This document shows, piece after piece, positions 56,359 through 64,000 of a DNA stretch of 64,000 bases. Below the pieces are notes generated by a model that was given only the letters and a program-made list of their open reading frames with translations, made no database searches and was not told where the DNA came from. The stretch is from Shewanella baltica (lineage in GTDB: Bacteria > Pseudomonadota > Gammaproteobacteria > Enterobacterales > Shewanellaceae), in contig NZ_UGYM01000002.1 in the NCBI RefSeq assembly GCF_900456975.1, positions 3,906,001 through 3,970,000 on the forward strand. The letters are read 5' to 3'. A program made the translations under genes and the position numbers. Each line of letters starts with the position of its first letter. The first letter of the stretch is position 1.

Positions 56359-58143
56359 TTACGCGATTGAGCGGATCACTGTAATGGATTGTTCGATATC
56401 GATATCACCGCGATCACTGACGCTGGCGCGGATGCTCCAACTGTCACACGTTCCTTTAAAGACTTCGGCACCTTCACGAATACCAATCAGCATGCCAGGC
56501 GTTGCGGGTGGCAAATCAACCATAACGGGCAAGGATAGCGTGACGTTCAGCTTGTCGCCTGTATCTGCCAGCGCATTGGTGCCAGCGATGCGCGCCGCTT
56601 GGTTATCTACGATCAGCTGAGCGCTAATATCCGCAGCAGGAATATTGCCAGCGCTGCCGGTGCGTTTCACCTTAGCGCTAATCCCTTGTTGTTCACCACG
56701 CAGCCACACTACATCACACAACGGATTGCGGGAGACTGACTCGCTGTAGTTGGTGATCACGGCATCGTGCACTGTCAGGTCCGGTACCGCTGTTGCCATT
56801 TCCCATGGCACGGTTGGCCAGCGGGGAATGATAGTAAGTTTACGGGTGGCATCATCCGCTAAGATCATGCAGCCCAATTGGCTTGCTGCTTCGTTAATAG
56901 CGTCGATCGGTGACTTGTTACCCACACTGAACGCGCCTGCAGGGACGCTAAAATCTGGTATCCCACTTAGCTCTGCAGTCCAGCCTGTGTTTTGCAACAG
57001 ATCACTGATAATACCGCCAAGACTACGCAAAACAGTGTTGGTGTAGCTGATTGGCAAAAGGTAAGGCGATGACAGCTCTGCGGCACGCGAACGGCCTGTG
57101 CTGCTGTGGGTTTCAATCCCAAAGGCTTTACTGGCGCTTGGCTGCTCGGCAATGGCATAAAACTCATAACCGTTGATGGTGATCAGCAATAGCTCATTGT
57201 GGGCACGCTGCGCATCGATACGGCTTGAGAACTCAAGGCTAACCGACCTCGCCCACTGCCCACGGCTTTGGCTAATGCTCACACTAGTGATCACAATCGG
57301 TAAACTGTCTGATACTCGCACGCATGTGATCGTTGGCTGCATTAAGTAGTACCTGCGGATTTGTGGTTCAATCGGGATTTTAAAATCGATATTGGGTAAT
57401 GGTGGATTGGCATCAATAAGGCCGCCGCCATCGTCCCAGTAGCACACGTTCGGTGAGGCCGTAAATCTAAGCCGTGTTGGGCTGCTTGAGTTAATCCAAG
57501 GCTCACTAAAGCGCAGCGTGACCTTACCCACTGGCGGTACGTATTTACTGGAACATACCCAACGCGCCGCATGGGGAGCCCATGCCACAACCTTGTTATC
57601 ACCTTGGCTTTGAATGTTGGTATAGCTAAGCGCTATCTCAGTCGCTAGTTGCTCGCCGACATGCAATTTAACGGTAATTTGCTGACTCTTGGCGGCGGCC
57701 TGTGACCACTGCATTTCAATCATTATCTGCTGCAGTTCTGGCACTATCCAATTGCTCATGGCTTGCTGACTATGAGCCTCTGGTACCAACCAATTCATAT
57801 CGAGTTGAAAAGGTACCAACGTATTCCATTGCCAATCAACAGCAAATATTTCGCCAGCTAATGGCGGCGTATCCCATACCATTACAATTTGCTGCTTTAA
57901 GCTAAAAAAGCTATCCCATGCAAACACCGCATTGGCAGCATGTGATTGACTGCGATGGCTGAGAGTGAGTTGCTGCTCAACACTTTGGCCTGTCAGTATT
58001 GCAAGCCCACAGGCCATACCAATACTGCCGATGCGAATAGGCGGATCGGGTAACTCGGGTATGGGGTCATCATTAAAGCGAATGGTTATCGGGGATTTAG
58101 CATTTAGCCAAGGCGATTTAAAATTAATGACAATGGCGGTCAT
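56359..58143 (-). CDS. Prophage tail protein, baseplate hub-like
   Basis: A 594-aa protein. The N-terminal half is beta-rich with repeated W-N-x-P-type strands. The C-terminal half (INEAASQLGCMILADDATRK, then PDLTVHDAVITNYSESVSRN) resembles gp27/tail-hub proteins of long-tailed phages. The start overlaps the 100-aa gene stop by 4 bp. Gene order after a tape-measure-like gene supports a tail-tip role. Exact family not established. Confidence 0.6.
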   Translation of the reverse strand: MTAIVINFKSPWLNAKSPITIRFNDDPIPELPDPPIRIGSIGMACGLAILTGQSVEQQLTLSHRSQSHAANAVFAWDSFFSLKQQIVMVWDTPPLAGEIFAVDWQWNTLVPFQLDMNWLVPEAHSQQAMSNWIVPELQQIMIEMQWSQAAAKSQQITVKLHVGEQLATEIALSYTNIQSQGDNKVVAWAPHAARWVCSSKYVPPVGKVTLRFSEPWINSSSPTRLRFTASPNVCYWDDGGGLIDANPPLPNIDFKIPIEPQIRRYYLMQPTITCVRVSDSLPIVITSVSISQSRGQWARSVSLEFSSRIDAQRAHNELLLITINGYEFYAIAEQPSASKAFGIETHSSTGRSRAAELSSPYLLPISYTNTVLRSLGGIISDLLQNTGWTAELSGIPDFSVPAGAFSVGNKSPIDAINEAASQLGCMILADDATRKLTIIPRWPTVPWEMATAVPDLTVHDAVITNYSESVSRNPLCDVVWLRGEQQGISAKVKRTGSAGNIPAADISAQLIVDNQAARIAGTNALADTGDKLNVTLSLPVMVDLPPATPGMLIGIREGAEVFKGTCDSWSIRASVSDRGDIDIEQSITVIRSIA

Positions 58144-58442
58144 ACGCTGACATTCACAAGATTGCTATCAATTAAATCGGCTTCCAATCCATCAACAAAC
58201 TCTGTATTAAACATGCGATTATCGTCAAGTACCCCTACCAATAATTCATGTGATGTGGCATATCTCAGTGGGACTATCGCCTTAAATGTTCTTGAGCCTT
58301 GAAAGACAAAATTGTGAAAAACTTCGAGAGAGGATCTATCCATAATAACGACTCTTTCAGCAGCATCATCTCCGGTAACTTCAACCATAGCTTGGTAATT
58401 AAAAGCAAGTCGAATTGCCTTTGGGTGTAGAAAGTTAGTCAT
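58140..58442 (-). CDS. Prophage tail-operon protein
   Basis: A 100-aa beta-rich protein (VIMDRSSLEVFHNFVFQGSR; ATSHELLVGVLDDNRMFNTE). Overlaps its neighbours by 4 and 8 bp, a pattern usual for phage structural operons. Function unknown. Confidence 0.55.
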   Translation of the reverse strand: MTNFLHPKAIRLAFNYQAMVEVTGDDAAERVVIMDRSSLEVFHNFVFQGSRTFKAIVPLRYATSHELLVGVLDDNRMFNTEFVDGLEADLIDSNLVNVSV

Positions 58443-59388
58443 ACCACACCTCTGTATTTATCCACATTCTGTTTGCCAATGCACCTCGTAACAGAGTATG
58501 CCCCACACCGTTCATGTCCCTATCTACAGGCCAATTATTATTGATATAACCCATGAATGATGAAATGACATAACCGGGCATGTATGCTCGGCAAGCTGGC
58601 ATAATGGTACTGTCATTGCTTAACGTTCCGTTTGCATCCGTGGCGTTATACGCAAGGTCAAAAGTAGGCGTTACCATGACATGCTGGATATTGGCAGCCT
58701 CAGCATCGAGTGTAAATGCACTCGATACTGTCATGGTAAACCCCATCGTCATCGTATGTAATCTCTTAGAGTTGCTGCCATCTAATGCGTAAATATCAGC
58801 ATGATTCGTCGTTGACCAACCAATGGTGGATGATGCGGGCATACTAGAGGTATCACCACTGCTGCTATCTCCAGATGCAGTTGTAAATATGCTCTGGTCA
58901 TTGCTATAAAAACTCGCTAAGTCGCCAATAAAAAAACAGCTTTGATATGTCACTGAACCCGTCTGCATCACTGTAATATTGGTACGATGTTGTATTAAAT
59001 AAAAACCTCTTGATGTACCGATTATTTCCCAGCCTTTTGCGCTTGAGTTTAATTGCAGCATTCTTGCACCAGCCGCCTTAATAAATACATCAATATCGGT
59101 CATGCTTAATGCCGTCTTTATACGACAGTTGGCTGCAGTAGTATTTGCCCCCGTACCCGATGAAAACTGGAAATAGCCCCCTGTACCACCCGCTGATAAC
59201 GAATTACGGAATACAATTTTATATGCACCGATGTTTTCAAATTCGATTGTCCAACCTAAAGGGGCTTTATCCCCATAACCTTCGACTAAAACCTTTTTGA
59301 GAATATTGATCCACTCAGAGGGTGTGCTGTTGACTAACTGCGGCGCGCCCGCATCGGTATAACGATAAACAGTAACTGGTAAGCCCAT
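58435..59388 (-). CDS. Prophage tail protein, possible tip or fibre component
   Basis: A 317-aa Ser/Thr/Ala-rich beta-structured protein (YRYTDAGAPQLVNSTPSEWI at the start; GTSRGFYLIQHRTN; ALDGSNSKRLHTMTMG). Such repetitive beta composition is common in virion surface proteins. It lies between the 824-aa and 100-aa genes. Family unknown. Confidence 0.55.
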   Translation of the reverse strand: MGLPVTVYRYTDAGAPQLVNSTPSEWINILKKVLVEGYGDKAPLGWTIEFENIGAYKIVFRNSLSAGGTGGYFQFSSGTGANTTAANCRIKTALSMTDIDVFIKAAGARMLQLNSSAKGWEIIGTSRGFYLIQHRTNITVMQTGSVTYQSCFFIGDLASFYSNDQSIFTTASGDSSSGDTSSMPASSTIGWSTTNHADIYALDGSNSKRLHTMTMGFTMTVSSAFTLDAEAANIQHVMVTPTFDLAYNATDANGTLSNDSTIMPACRAYMPGYVISSFMGYINNNWPVDRDMNGVGHTLLRGALANRMWINTEVWYD

Positions 59389-59399
59389 TGCATTTACTC

Positions 59400-61874
59400 C
59401 TATGACTCGTTGCCGAAAAATGACAACACGGCTTTATCTGTAGTGATTTGACTGTGACCAACCTGCACATTGCGCAGTAGCATTATCGGATTTGAGGCCG
59501 CGAACGTGGCGAAACGAATCGCTTCGCCTGGTTGCCAACCACCGCCAAATGCACCTAAGCGAATAATGAAATAAGGGGCATTCGTCAATGGGTTGATAGG
59601 CGCAAAATCATTGAGTATGTCTCCTGAGGCGATTTGGCCAAGACGGCGGCCAACACAGCGAAAGGCGGTGGCTGAGATCATAATCAATACCCAATCTTCA
59701 TTCACTGCAGTGGTGTTTTTGACTTCAAACGGATAGTCAACCGCATTCACGTTGCCCGTTGCTGGATCGCCATCGATGTCCCAATTGTTGGCCCAAGCGG
59801 TCATATCCCGCACTCTGCCAACACGCGCCTGCAGGTCGCCAAGGATTTGCACACTGGCTAAAGTAGTACCTGCAGGATATTCACGGGCTAAGGGCTTGGC
59901 CAACACAACGCTATTGCCTGAAAACGATGACACTAGACCGAGTTCCATAATGGTATCGCTCAGCACAAACGGCGCAGCAAACCCAGTAAAATCACTGTTA
60001 ATCGTGACCGTTCCTGCCACCTTGTTTACGGTGAAATGGTCATTATTATGGGTCCATAGGCTTGCGCCATTGGCATCGGTAATATCAACAAACTGGGCAT
60101 TGTCACGAATAGTAAACACAGTGCCGACAGAGCCTGTGACTTGCTGCACTTGAGTATGAGAAAGCGCGACAGTGCCCCAGCGTCTGAACATATCGACAAT
60201 GCCATCATTGGGAATACGCAGTGGGTTTAACCCGTAAATCTCAGCGGGTGGTAGCTGGCGCAATTGGTCGGTAATGTCATAGCGCAGCGTGGTTAAATCC
60301 ACCGGATTGGTAAATAACAGTTCAACTAAACCATCTACGATAGTGCCGCTAATGCCACTGCCAGTTATCACGCCTTGATTGTCAGATGAGGCGCTGATAA
60401 TGGCGTGATCGGATATCCGCTCAACCTGCACGTAAAAGCTCTCTAACAATGGATTAGCCACACTCAAGGCAAATTTAGCCGTAGTATCGCCGGCAGCCGC
60501 TGCAGTGGTTGATTCAACTAAACCTGAATAGCTCAATTCAAAATCACCACGGCTGACAGTTTGCTTAGTCACTACCCCAGTAAAATAATCAATGGTCGCC
60601 AGCAACTCAGTGGCGTCATAGAGCTTACCGATACCGCTATTCACATTTTCAAATACGTCCTGAGGCACATAGTTACTATCGGCAAACACAGCGCGGCCTT
60701 TGATACTCCCGACCGTTAACTGCTTATTGGCAGGGAATGCATTAGCACTTGAGTAAATGCTGTATTTATACGCAGAAACATAATAGAGCGAGACAGTGGG
60801 ATTATTGACAAAGCGCACATCAGGCCGCAGCGTAACGGTCACGTTACCCGTTCCGACAGTAATCGACTGAACTAATGAATTACTCGCGGAGAAAACGCCA
60901 TAAGGATCGGTAGAAACTGCAGTGACAACATCAGTATCTATCAGTAAATCCGCTGTGGTGAAGGTATAGCTGTACGTCCCTTCTGCGCTTGGCTGGCTAA
61001 TCACTTTGCGGATCACTTGGCTAACAGTGGCATCGCCGTTATCACTGCCACCCGTGATGGTATTACCTGGCTTTGGCGCTAAAGTGGTGATCGCAGGCAG
61101 TAGTGACAATTGAGTCGCGCCCACAGCTAAACTTACCCCGCTGGCGGCTGCAGTCAGCTTAGTTACCCCGTGGAATTTCAATGGGGATGCAGTGTTAGAT
61201 AATCGCAAGCGAGTGCATTTACTCTGGCCATTGATTTGCAAACCTGCTTCCGGTGTTGCAAAGGTGATCGGCGGGTCGAATACTACGGTACCCACAGCAC
61301 CGTTCACTATGCTAGTGCGCGTGACTTTGCAAAAATGGGTTTTGCGTGGCCATGCCACGTTTTCAATACCAGGATATTCCACGGTGATGCAGATCACTTG
61401 GCCGACCTGCAGATAAGTCGTTTTCCAATAGTCGCGGTCATTAAAGCGATAAGACGACTGCAGGTAATCTGAGGAAAATGAGTTTTGGTTCACAAGGAAT
61501 CCGGGACCACCTTCACGGATCAATTCCCCTGCAGTGACTGACGACTCAATGATCTCTTTCATATCCGTCATGCGAGATTCATCATCCAGCGCGGCAGACT
61601 CGATCATGAATACGTTAACTAATGGGTCTATGGGTGGCTCACTGATAAACACATGCGCATCAATCAAAGTGCTGGTGTCTGGCGTATCGAGCGCAGGGAA
61701 CGCTTTTACAATGTCGATACTGGATTGGGCATGGTCGATATCGGATATCGCTGAAAATAGCTCGTTAAGCAAGCCTGACTGCACAGCGTTCTTAGTCCGT
61801 TGGCCGCCAGCCTCATTACTTGAACCCAGTAACTCGGGTTTAAATACTTTTAAATCTAAACGGGAAATAGTCAT
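59400..61874 (-). CDS. Large prophage structural protein
   Basis: An 824-aa beta-rich protein with many Thr/Val/Asp repeats (VIRKVISQPSAEGTYSYTFT; TLRPDVRFVNNPTVSLYYVS). No signal peptide. Position between the coiled-coil tape-measure-like gene and smaller tail genes points to a tail-tip or baseplate protein. I cannot name the family. Confidence 0.6.
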   Translation of the reverse strand: MTISRLDLKVFKPELLGSSNEAGGQRTKNAVQSGLLNELFSAISDIDHAQSSIDIVKAFPALDTPDTSTLIDAHVFISEPPIDPLVNVFMIESAALDDESRMTDMKEIIESSVTAGELIREGGPGFLVNQNSFSSDYLQSSYRFNDRDYWKTTYLQVGQVICITVEYPGIENVAWPRKTHFCKVTRTSIVNGAVGTVVFDPPITFATPEAGLQINGQSKCTRLRLSNTASPLKFHGVTKLTAAASGVSLAVGATQLSLLPAITTLAPKPGNTITGGSDNGDATVSQVIRKVISQPSAEGTYSYTFTTADLLIDTDVVTAVSTDPYGVFSASNSLVQSITVGTGNVTVTLRPDVRFVNNPTVSLYYVSAYKYSIYSSANAFPANKQLTVGSIKGRAVFADSNYVPQDVFENVNSGIGKLYDATELLATIDYFTGVVTKQTVSRGDFELSYSGLVESTTAAAAGDTTAKFALSVANPLLESFYVQVERISDHAIISASSDNQGVITGSGISGTIVDGLVELLFTNPVDLTTLRYDITDQLRQLPPAEIYGLNPLRIPNDGIVDMFRRWGTVALSHTQVQQVTGSVGTVFTIRDNAQFVDITDANGASLWTHNNDHFTVNKVAGTVTINSDFTGFAAPFVLSDTIMELGLVSSFSGNSVVLAKPLAREYPAGTTLASVQILGDLQARVGRVRDMTAWANNWDIDGDPATGNVNAVDYPFEVKNTTAVNEDWVLIMISATAFRCVGRRLGQIASGDILNDFAPINPLTNAPYFIIRLGAFGGGWQPGEAIRFATFAASNPIMLLRNVQVGHSQITTDKAVLSFFGNES

Positions 61875-61881
61875 AAATGGC

Positions 61882-62253
61882 CTATAAGGTCAGAAACTTA
61901 AGAACCACGTTAGTGAGCTTTTCAAACCCGCCAACTTCGTCGAATAAATCCTCACCCGTTATGGGCGAGCCTGCAGTGTTATCCCAAACCACGTTGTAAC
62001 TGGTGCCTTCATAGGCCAACGTGAAGGCGGTTAACGTGATGGCGGCATGGGCTTTTAGTTGTTCAAACTCAGTGCGCAGCATCCATCCCGATTTGGTGCC
62101 TAACTCCATGGCAATACCGGCTGGGATAATGGTTTGCTGCACCAATGGCGCACCGTTTAAGGCGCGCTTCATATTGGCCGCCACGCGGGGTGTGTTGTCG
62201 CGGTTTAGCCACAGCAAATCCACCGCGATATCGATGCTATCGATGGTTGTCAT
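61882..62253 (-). CDS. Prophage tail-region protein
   Basis: A 123-aa protein (MTTIDSIDIAVDLLWLNRDN, ending VGGFEKLTNVVLKFLTL). It lies between the tape-measure-like and 824-aa genes, 7 and 38 bp from them. The fold looks mixed; it may be a distal-tail accessory. Function unknown. Confidence 0.55.
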   Translation of the reverse strand: MTTIDSIDIAVDLLWLNRDNTPRVAANMKRALNGAPLVQQTIIPAGIAMELGTKSGWMLRTEFEQLKAHAAITLTAFTLAYEGTSYNVVWDNTAGSPITGEDLFDEVGGFEKLTNVVLKFLTL

Positions 62254-62291
62254 AGGGACCTTTGATTAATTGGAGCGAATAACAGGATTGG

Positions 62292-64000
62292 CTAACCGCC
62301 AACAGATTGCAGACGTTTGATCTCGTTCATCAATTCAGTGACGAGGCTGCGCTTCATTTGGGCATTAAACGTGCTGTTACCCACCTGCAGTTGCAGCACT
62401 TGCATATCTGAAGTGTTAGCCACAGATTGCGTGCTGGTTTGGGTGTTGGCTTTCGTGTTAACGGTAGCGGTTGCTTGAGTTTGAGCCGCGGCCTTAGCGG
62501 TCGCAGCACTAGCGTCGGCTTGCTTCTTCGCCTCGGCAGCACTTTGCTTATCGGCGGCTTGCTGGGCCTGCAGGGCCTTACGTTCTAAGTCTTGTGCCTG
62601 CTTAAGATCACTAAGACTTTTTTGCAGTTTATTGATGAGCTGACTATCACCGTATGCTTGAGCTGTGGTGATTAAATCGTTCACTTCCTTTAGCTCACTA
62701 GCAAACTTACGCTCAGCAATATCCTTCTGGTTACCCAAAGCGGTATCGAGCCGGTCTTGAATATCCATTGTGGTTTTATTAATTTCATCGGCCAATTCTC
62801 TAAAACGTGAACGGGCTTCATCGATCGCTTTGTTGAGCGGAACAAGCTGATTGTCAGAAAGCCTTACAACAGAGTTATTAGCGAGATCAGCAAGTTCACC
62901 TAGCTCTTGCAAGCTGAGTGAGCCACTCTCGATTTGAGTGACCCAATCACGCATCCGAATAGCATTATTGATTTCTCGCCTTTCGCGTTTTTGGTCAGCA
63001 CCCGCAATTTGATTATCCAATTGCGCTAACCTTTCGGTCATTGCTTGGATAGTGGCATTTGAGTAATCATATTCGGTATTCAGCGAAACAATCACATCAC
63101 GAGTAGCGGCAGCACTTCCCCTAAAGTCATCAATCGTACTTAATTGTTCCGCGATAACTTTAGCATTTTCAATACCAGCGGCAGTATTATCCTTAGTGGC
63201 CTTAGTGTTTTCCTTCGTTGCCTCGGTATTTTCATCTGTCTTTTTACTGCTTTCACCCACCACTTTATTGACTTCACTCAACGTCCCTTTGAGTATTTGT
63301 GATTGAGCATCGTACTCTTGCTTAGTTAATAAACCCGCCCTGAAATTTCGATCCAATGCTTCAAGCTGCGCTTCATAGTCACGCTGCAATATCAGCAGTT
63401 CAACATAGGTCGCGTTCTCTATCTTGGATAGCTCAACAGACTCGCGCTTCAGATCAGCTAAGTTGGCTTCTTCCTTAGCCAACTTAGCCTTGATGATAGT
63501 CAGTTCAGCCGAGGCCTTACTGTCATCTTTTAAAGCCGCTTCAAGATCACGAACCTCTTTCTCGGTCCTTAATATTTTTTCTTGCAAGTCTAGCTGGGCA
63601 TCAGACAACAACCCTGTCGCAGCAATGGATTTGTTCGACTGCTCAACGGCTTTAGTGTGTGATGCAGCTAACTCTTGCAGTGAAATATTGAGTTCTTTTT
63701 CGGTCAGCAAACCCTTTTCGTACTGCGCTTGGAGCTCTTTACGCTTAGTGATAAATGCCGACGTTAATTCCGTTTGAGTGACGGCTTTAACATTACTGTT
63801 ATCCACCTCGACGTTGTAAGCTTTGATAGTTTGATGCAGATTAGCTGAAGCTGTAACTAAATCATCAGCACTCAATTTACCCTGTTCATATAAACTGTTT
63901 AGGGTAGCTTGCTTAGCTTCAATATCTTTAAGTGCTTGTGCATAAGCCTTAGTTGAATCATTTATCGCCCCCTGACTAGCAGCAAGCGCATCGGCGGCTT
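62292..64000 (-). CDS. Tape-measure-like coiled-coil protein, 5' end outside window
   Basis: At least 569 residues, open to the window edge. Long heptad stretches rich in Lys, Glu, Gln and Ala (KELQAQYEKGLLTEKELNIS repeated with variations; KQSAAEAKKQADASAATAKA) are typical of phage tape-measure proteins, which set tail length. An apparent TTG start at 63875 is internal: the frame continues upstream with similar sequence (AYAQALKDIEAKQATLNSLY). The repeating unit QYEKGLLTxxEY recurs about every 60-80 residues. Confidence 0.65.
   Translation of the reverse strand, partial: AADALAASQGAINDSTKAYAQALKDIEAKQATLNSLYEQGKLSADDLVTASANLHQTIKAYNVEVDNSNVKAVTQTELTSAFITKRKELQAQYEKGLLTEKELNISLQELAASHTKAVEQSNKSIAATGLLSDAQLDLQEKILRTEKEVRDLEAALKDDSKASAELTIIKAKLAKEEANLADLKRESVELSKIENATYVELLILQRDYEAQLEALDRNFRAGLLTKQEYDAQSQILKGTLSEVNKVVGESSKKTDENTEATKENTKATKDNTAAGIENAKVIAEQLSTIDDFRGSAAATRDVIVSLNTEYDYSNATIQAMTERLAQLDNQIAGADQKRERREINNAIRMRDWVTQIESGSLSLQELGELADLANNSVVRLSDNQLVPLNKAIDEARSRFRELADEINKTTMDIQDRLDTALGNQKDIAERKFASELKEVNDLITTAQAYGDSQLINKLQKSLSDLKQAQDLERKALQAQQAADKQSAAEAKKQADASAATAKAAAQTQATATVNTKANTQTSTQSVANTSDMQVLQLQVGNSTFNAQMKRSLVTELMNEIKRLQSVGG

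Overview
The window looks like a Shewanella-type gammaproteobacterial chromosome. The conserved block nudF-yqiB-cpdA-yqiA-parE beside divergent tolC, plus parC, tcdA, dusA, DUF2333 and DUF3149 genes, two Gram-negative porins and a chemoreceptor with a haemerythrin domain, all fit that genus. The assignment rests on gene content and arrangement as read by eye; no database search was possible.

Layout. 1-30 kb is a mosaic accessory region. It opens with a broken ImmA/IrrE protease gene and a PrtN-like regulator (1-1059), an AT-hook protein (1214-2185) and a 183-bp inverted array of 22-bp repeats (2191-2373). A reverse-strand Rhs polymorphic-toxin locus follows (2441-10118): a long Sec-exported YD-repeat protein, a separate core-plus-tip protein with its immunity gene, then a duplicated 5'-truncated cassette carrying a different tip and a membrane immunity protein. 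After DUF3223 and GNAT-like genes and a decayed integrase come three tightly coupled genes: an SMC/ABC-like ATPase, a soluble histidine kinase, and a receiver domain fused to an APH-like kinase (11846-15969), with a frameshifted small ORF in front. I consider this the best candidate for an undescribed signalling or defence system. Next are umuDC under a LexA box, a YecR-like lipoprotein, several small unknowns, a UvrD-type helicase with a large Rep-like N-terminal half facing three 23-bp iterons (20999-24164), and a module of integrase, double AAA+ ATPase, RadC and DUF2787 (25102-29553). The accessory region gives way to core genes near a tRNA-Leu(CAA) whose 5' half is duplicated 143 bp away.

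30.5-53.8 kb is core chromosome: MCP-haemerythrin receptor, DUF3149, SieB-like protein, sensor kinase, tcdA, two porins with terminators, parC with an overlapping PQQ-type sugar dehydrogenase gene, parE, yqiA, cpdA, yqiB, nudF, tolC, an outer-membrane beta-barrel protein, DUF2333, a copper chaperone, an enoyl-CoA hydratase, a small PspC operon and dusA.

53.8-64 kb is one end of a prophage placed at the 5' end of dusA. Its integrase lies next to dusA, followed by a membrane protein with a small upstream ORF and a reverse-strand tail module that runs off the window inside a coiled-coil, tape-measure-like gene.

The Rhs toxins, the ATPase/kinase operon, UmuDC and the integrases make the left half typical of a defence-and-conflict island. 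The right half supplies topoisomerase IV, cAMP and ADP-ribose turnover, TolC efflux and outer-membrane porins.
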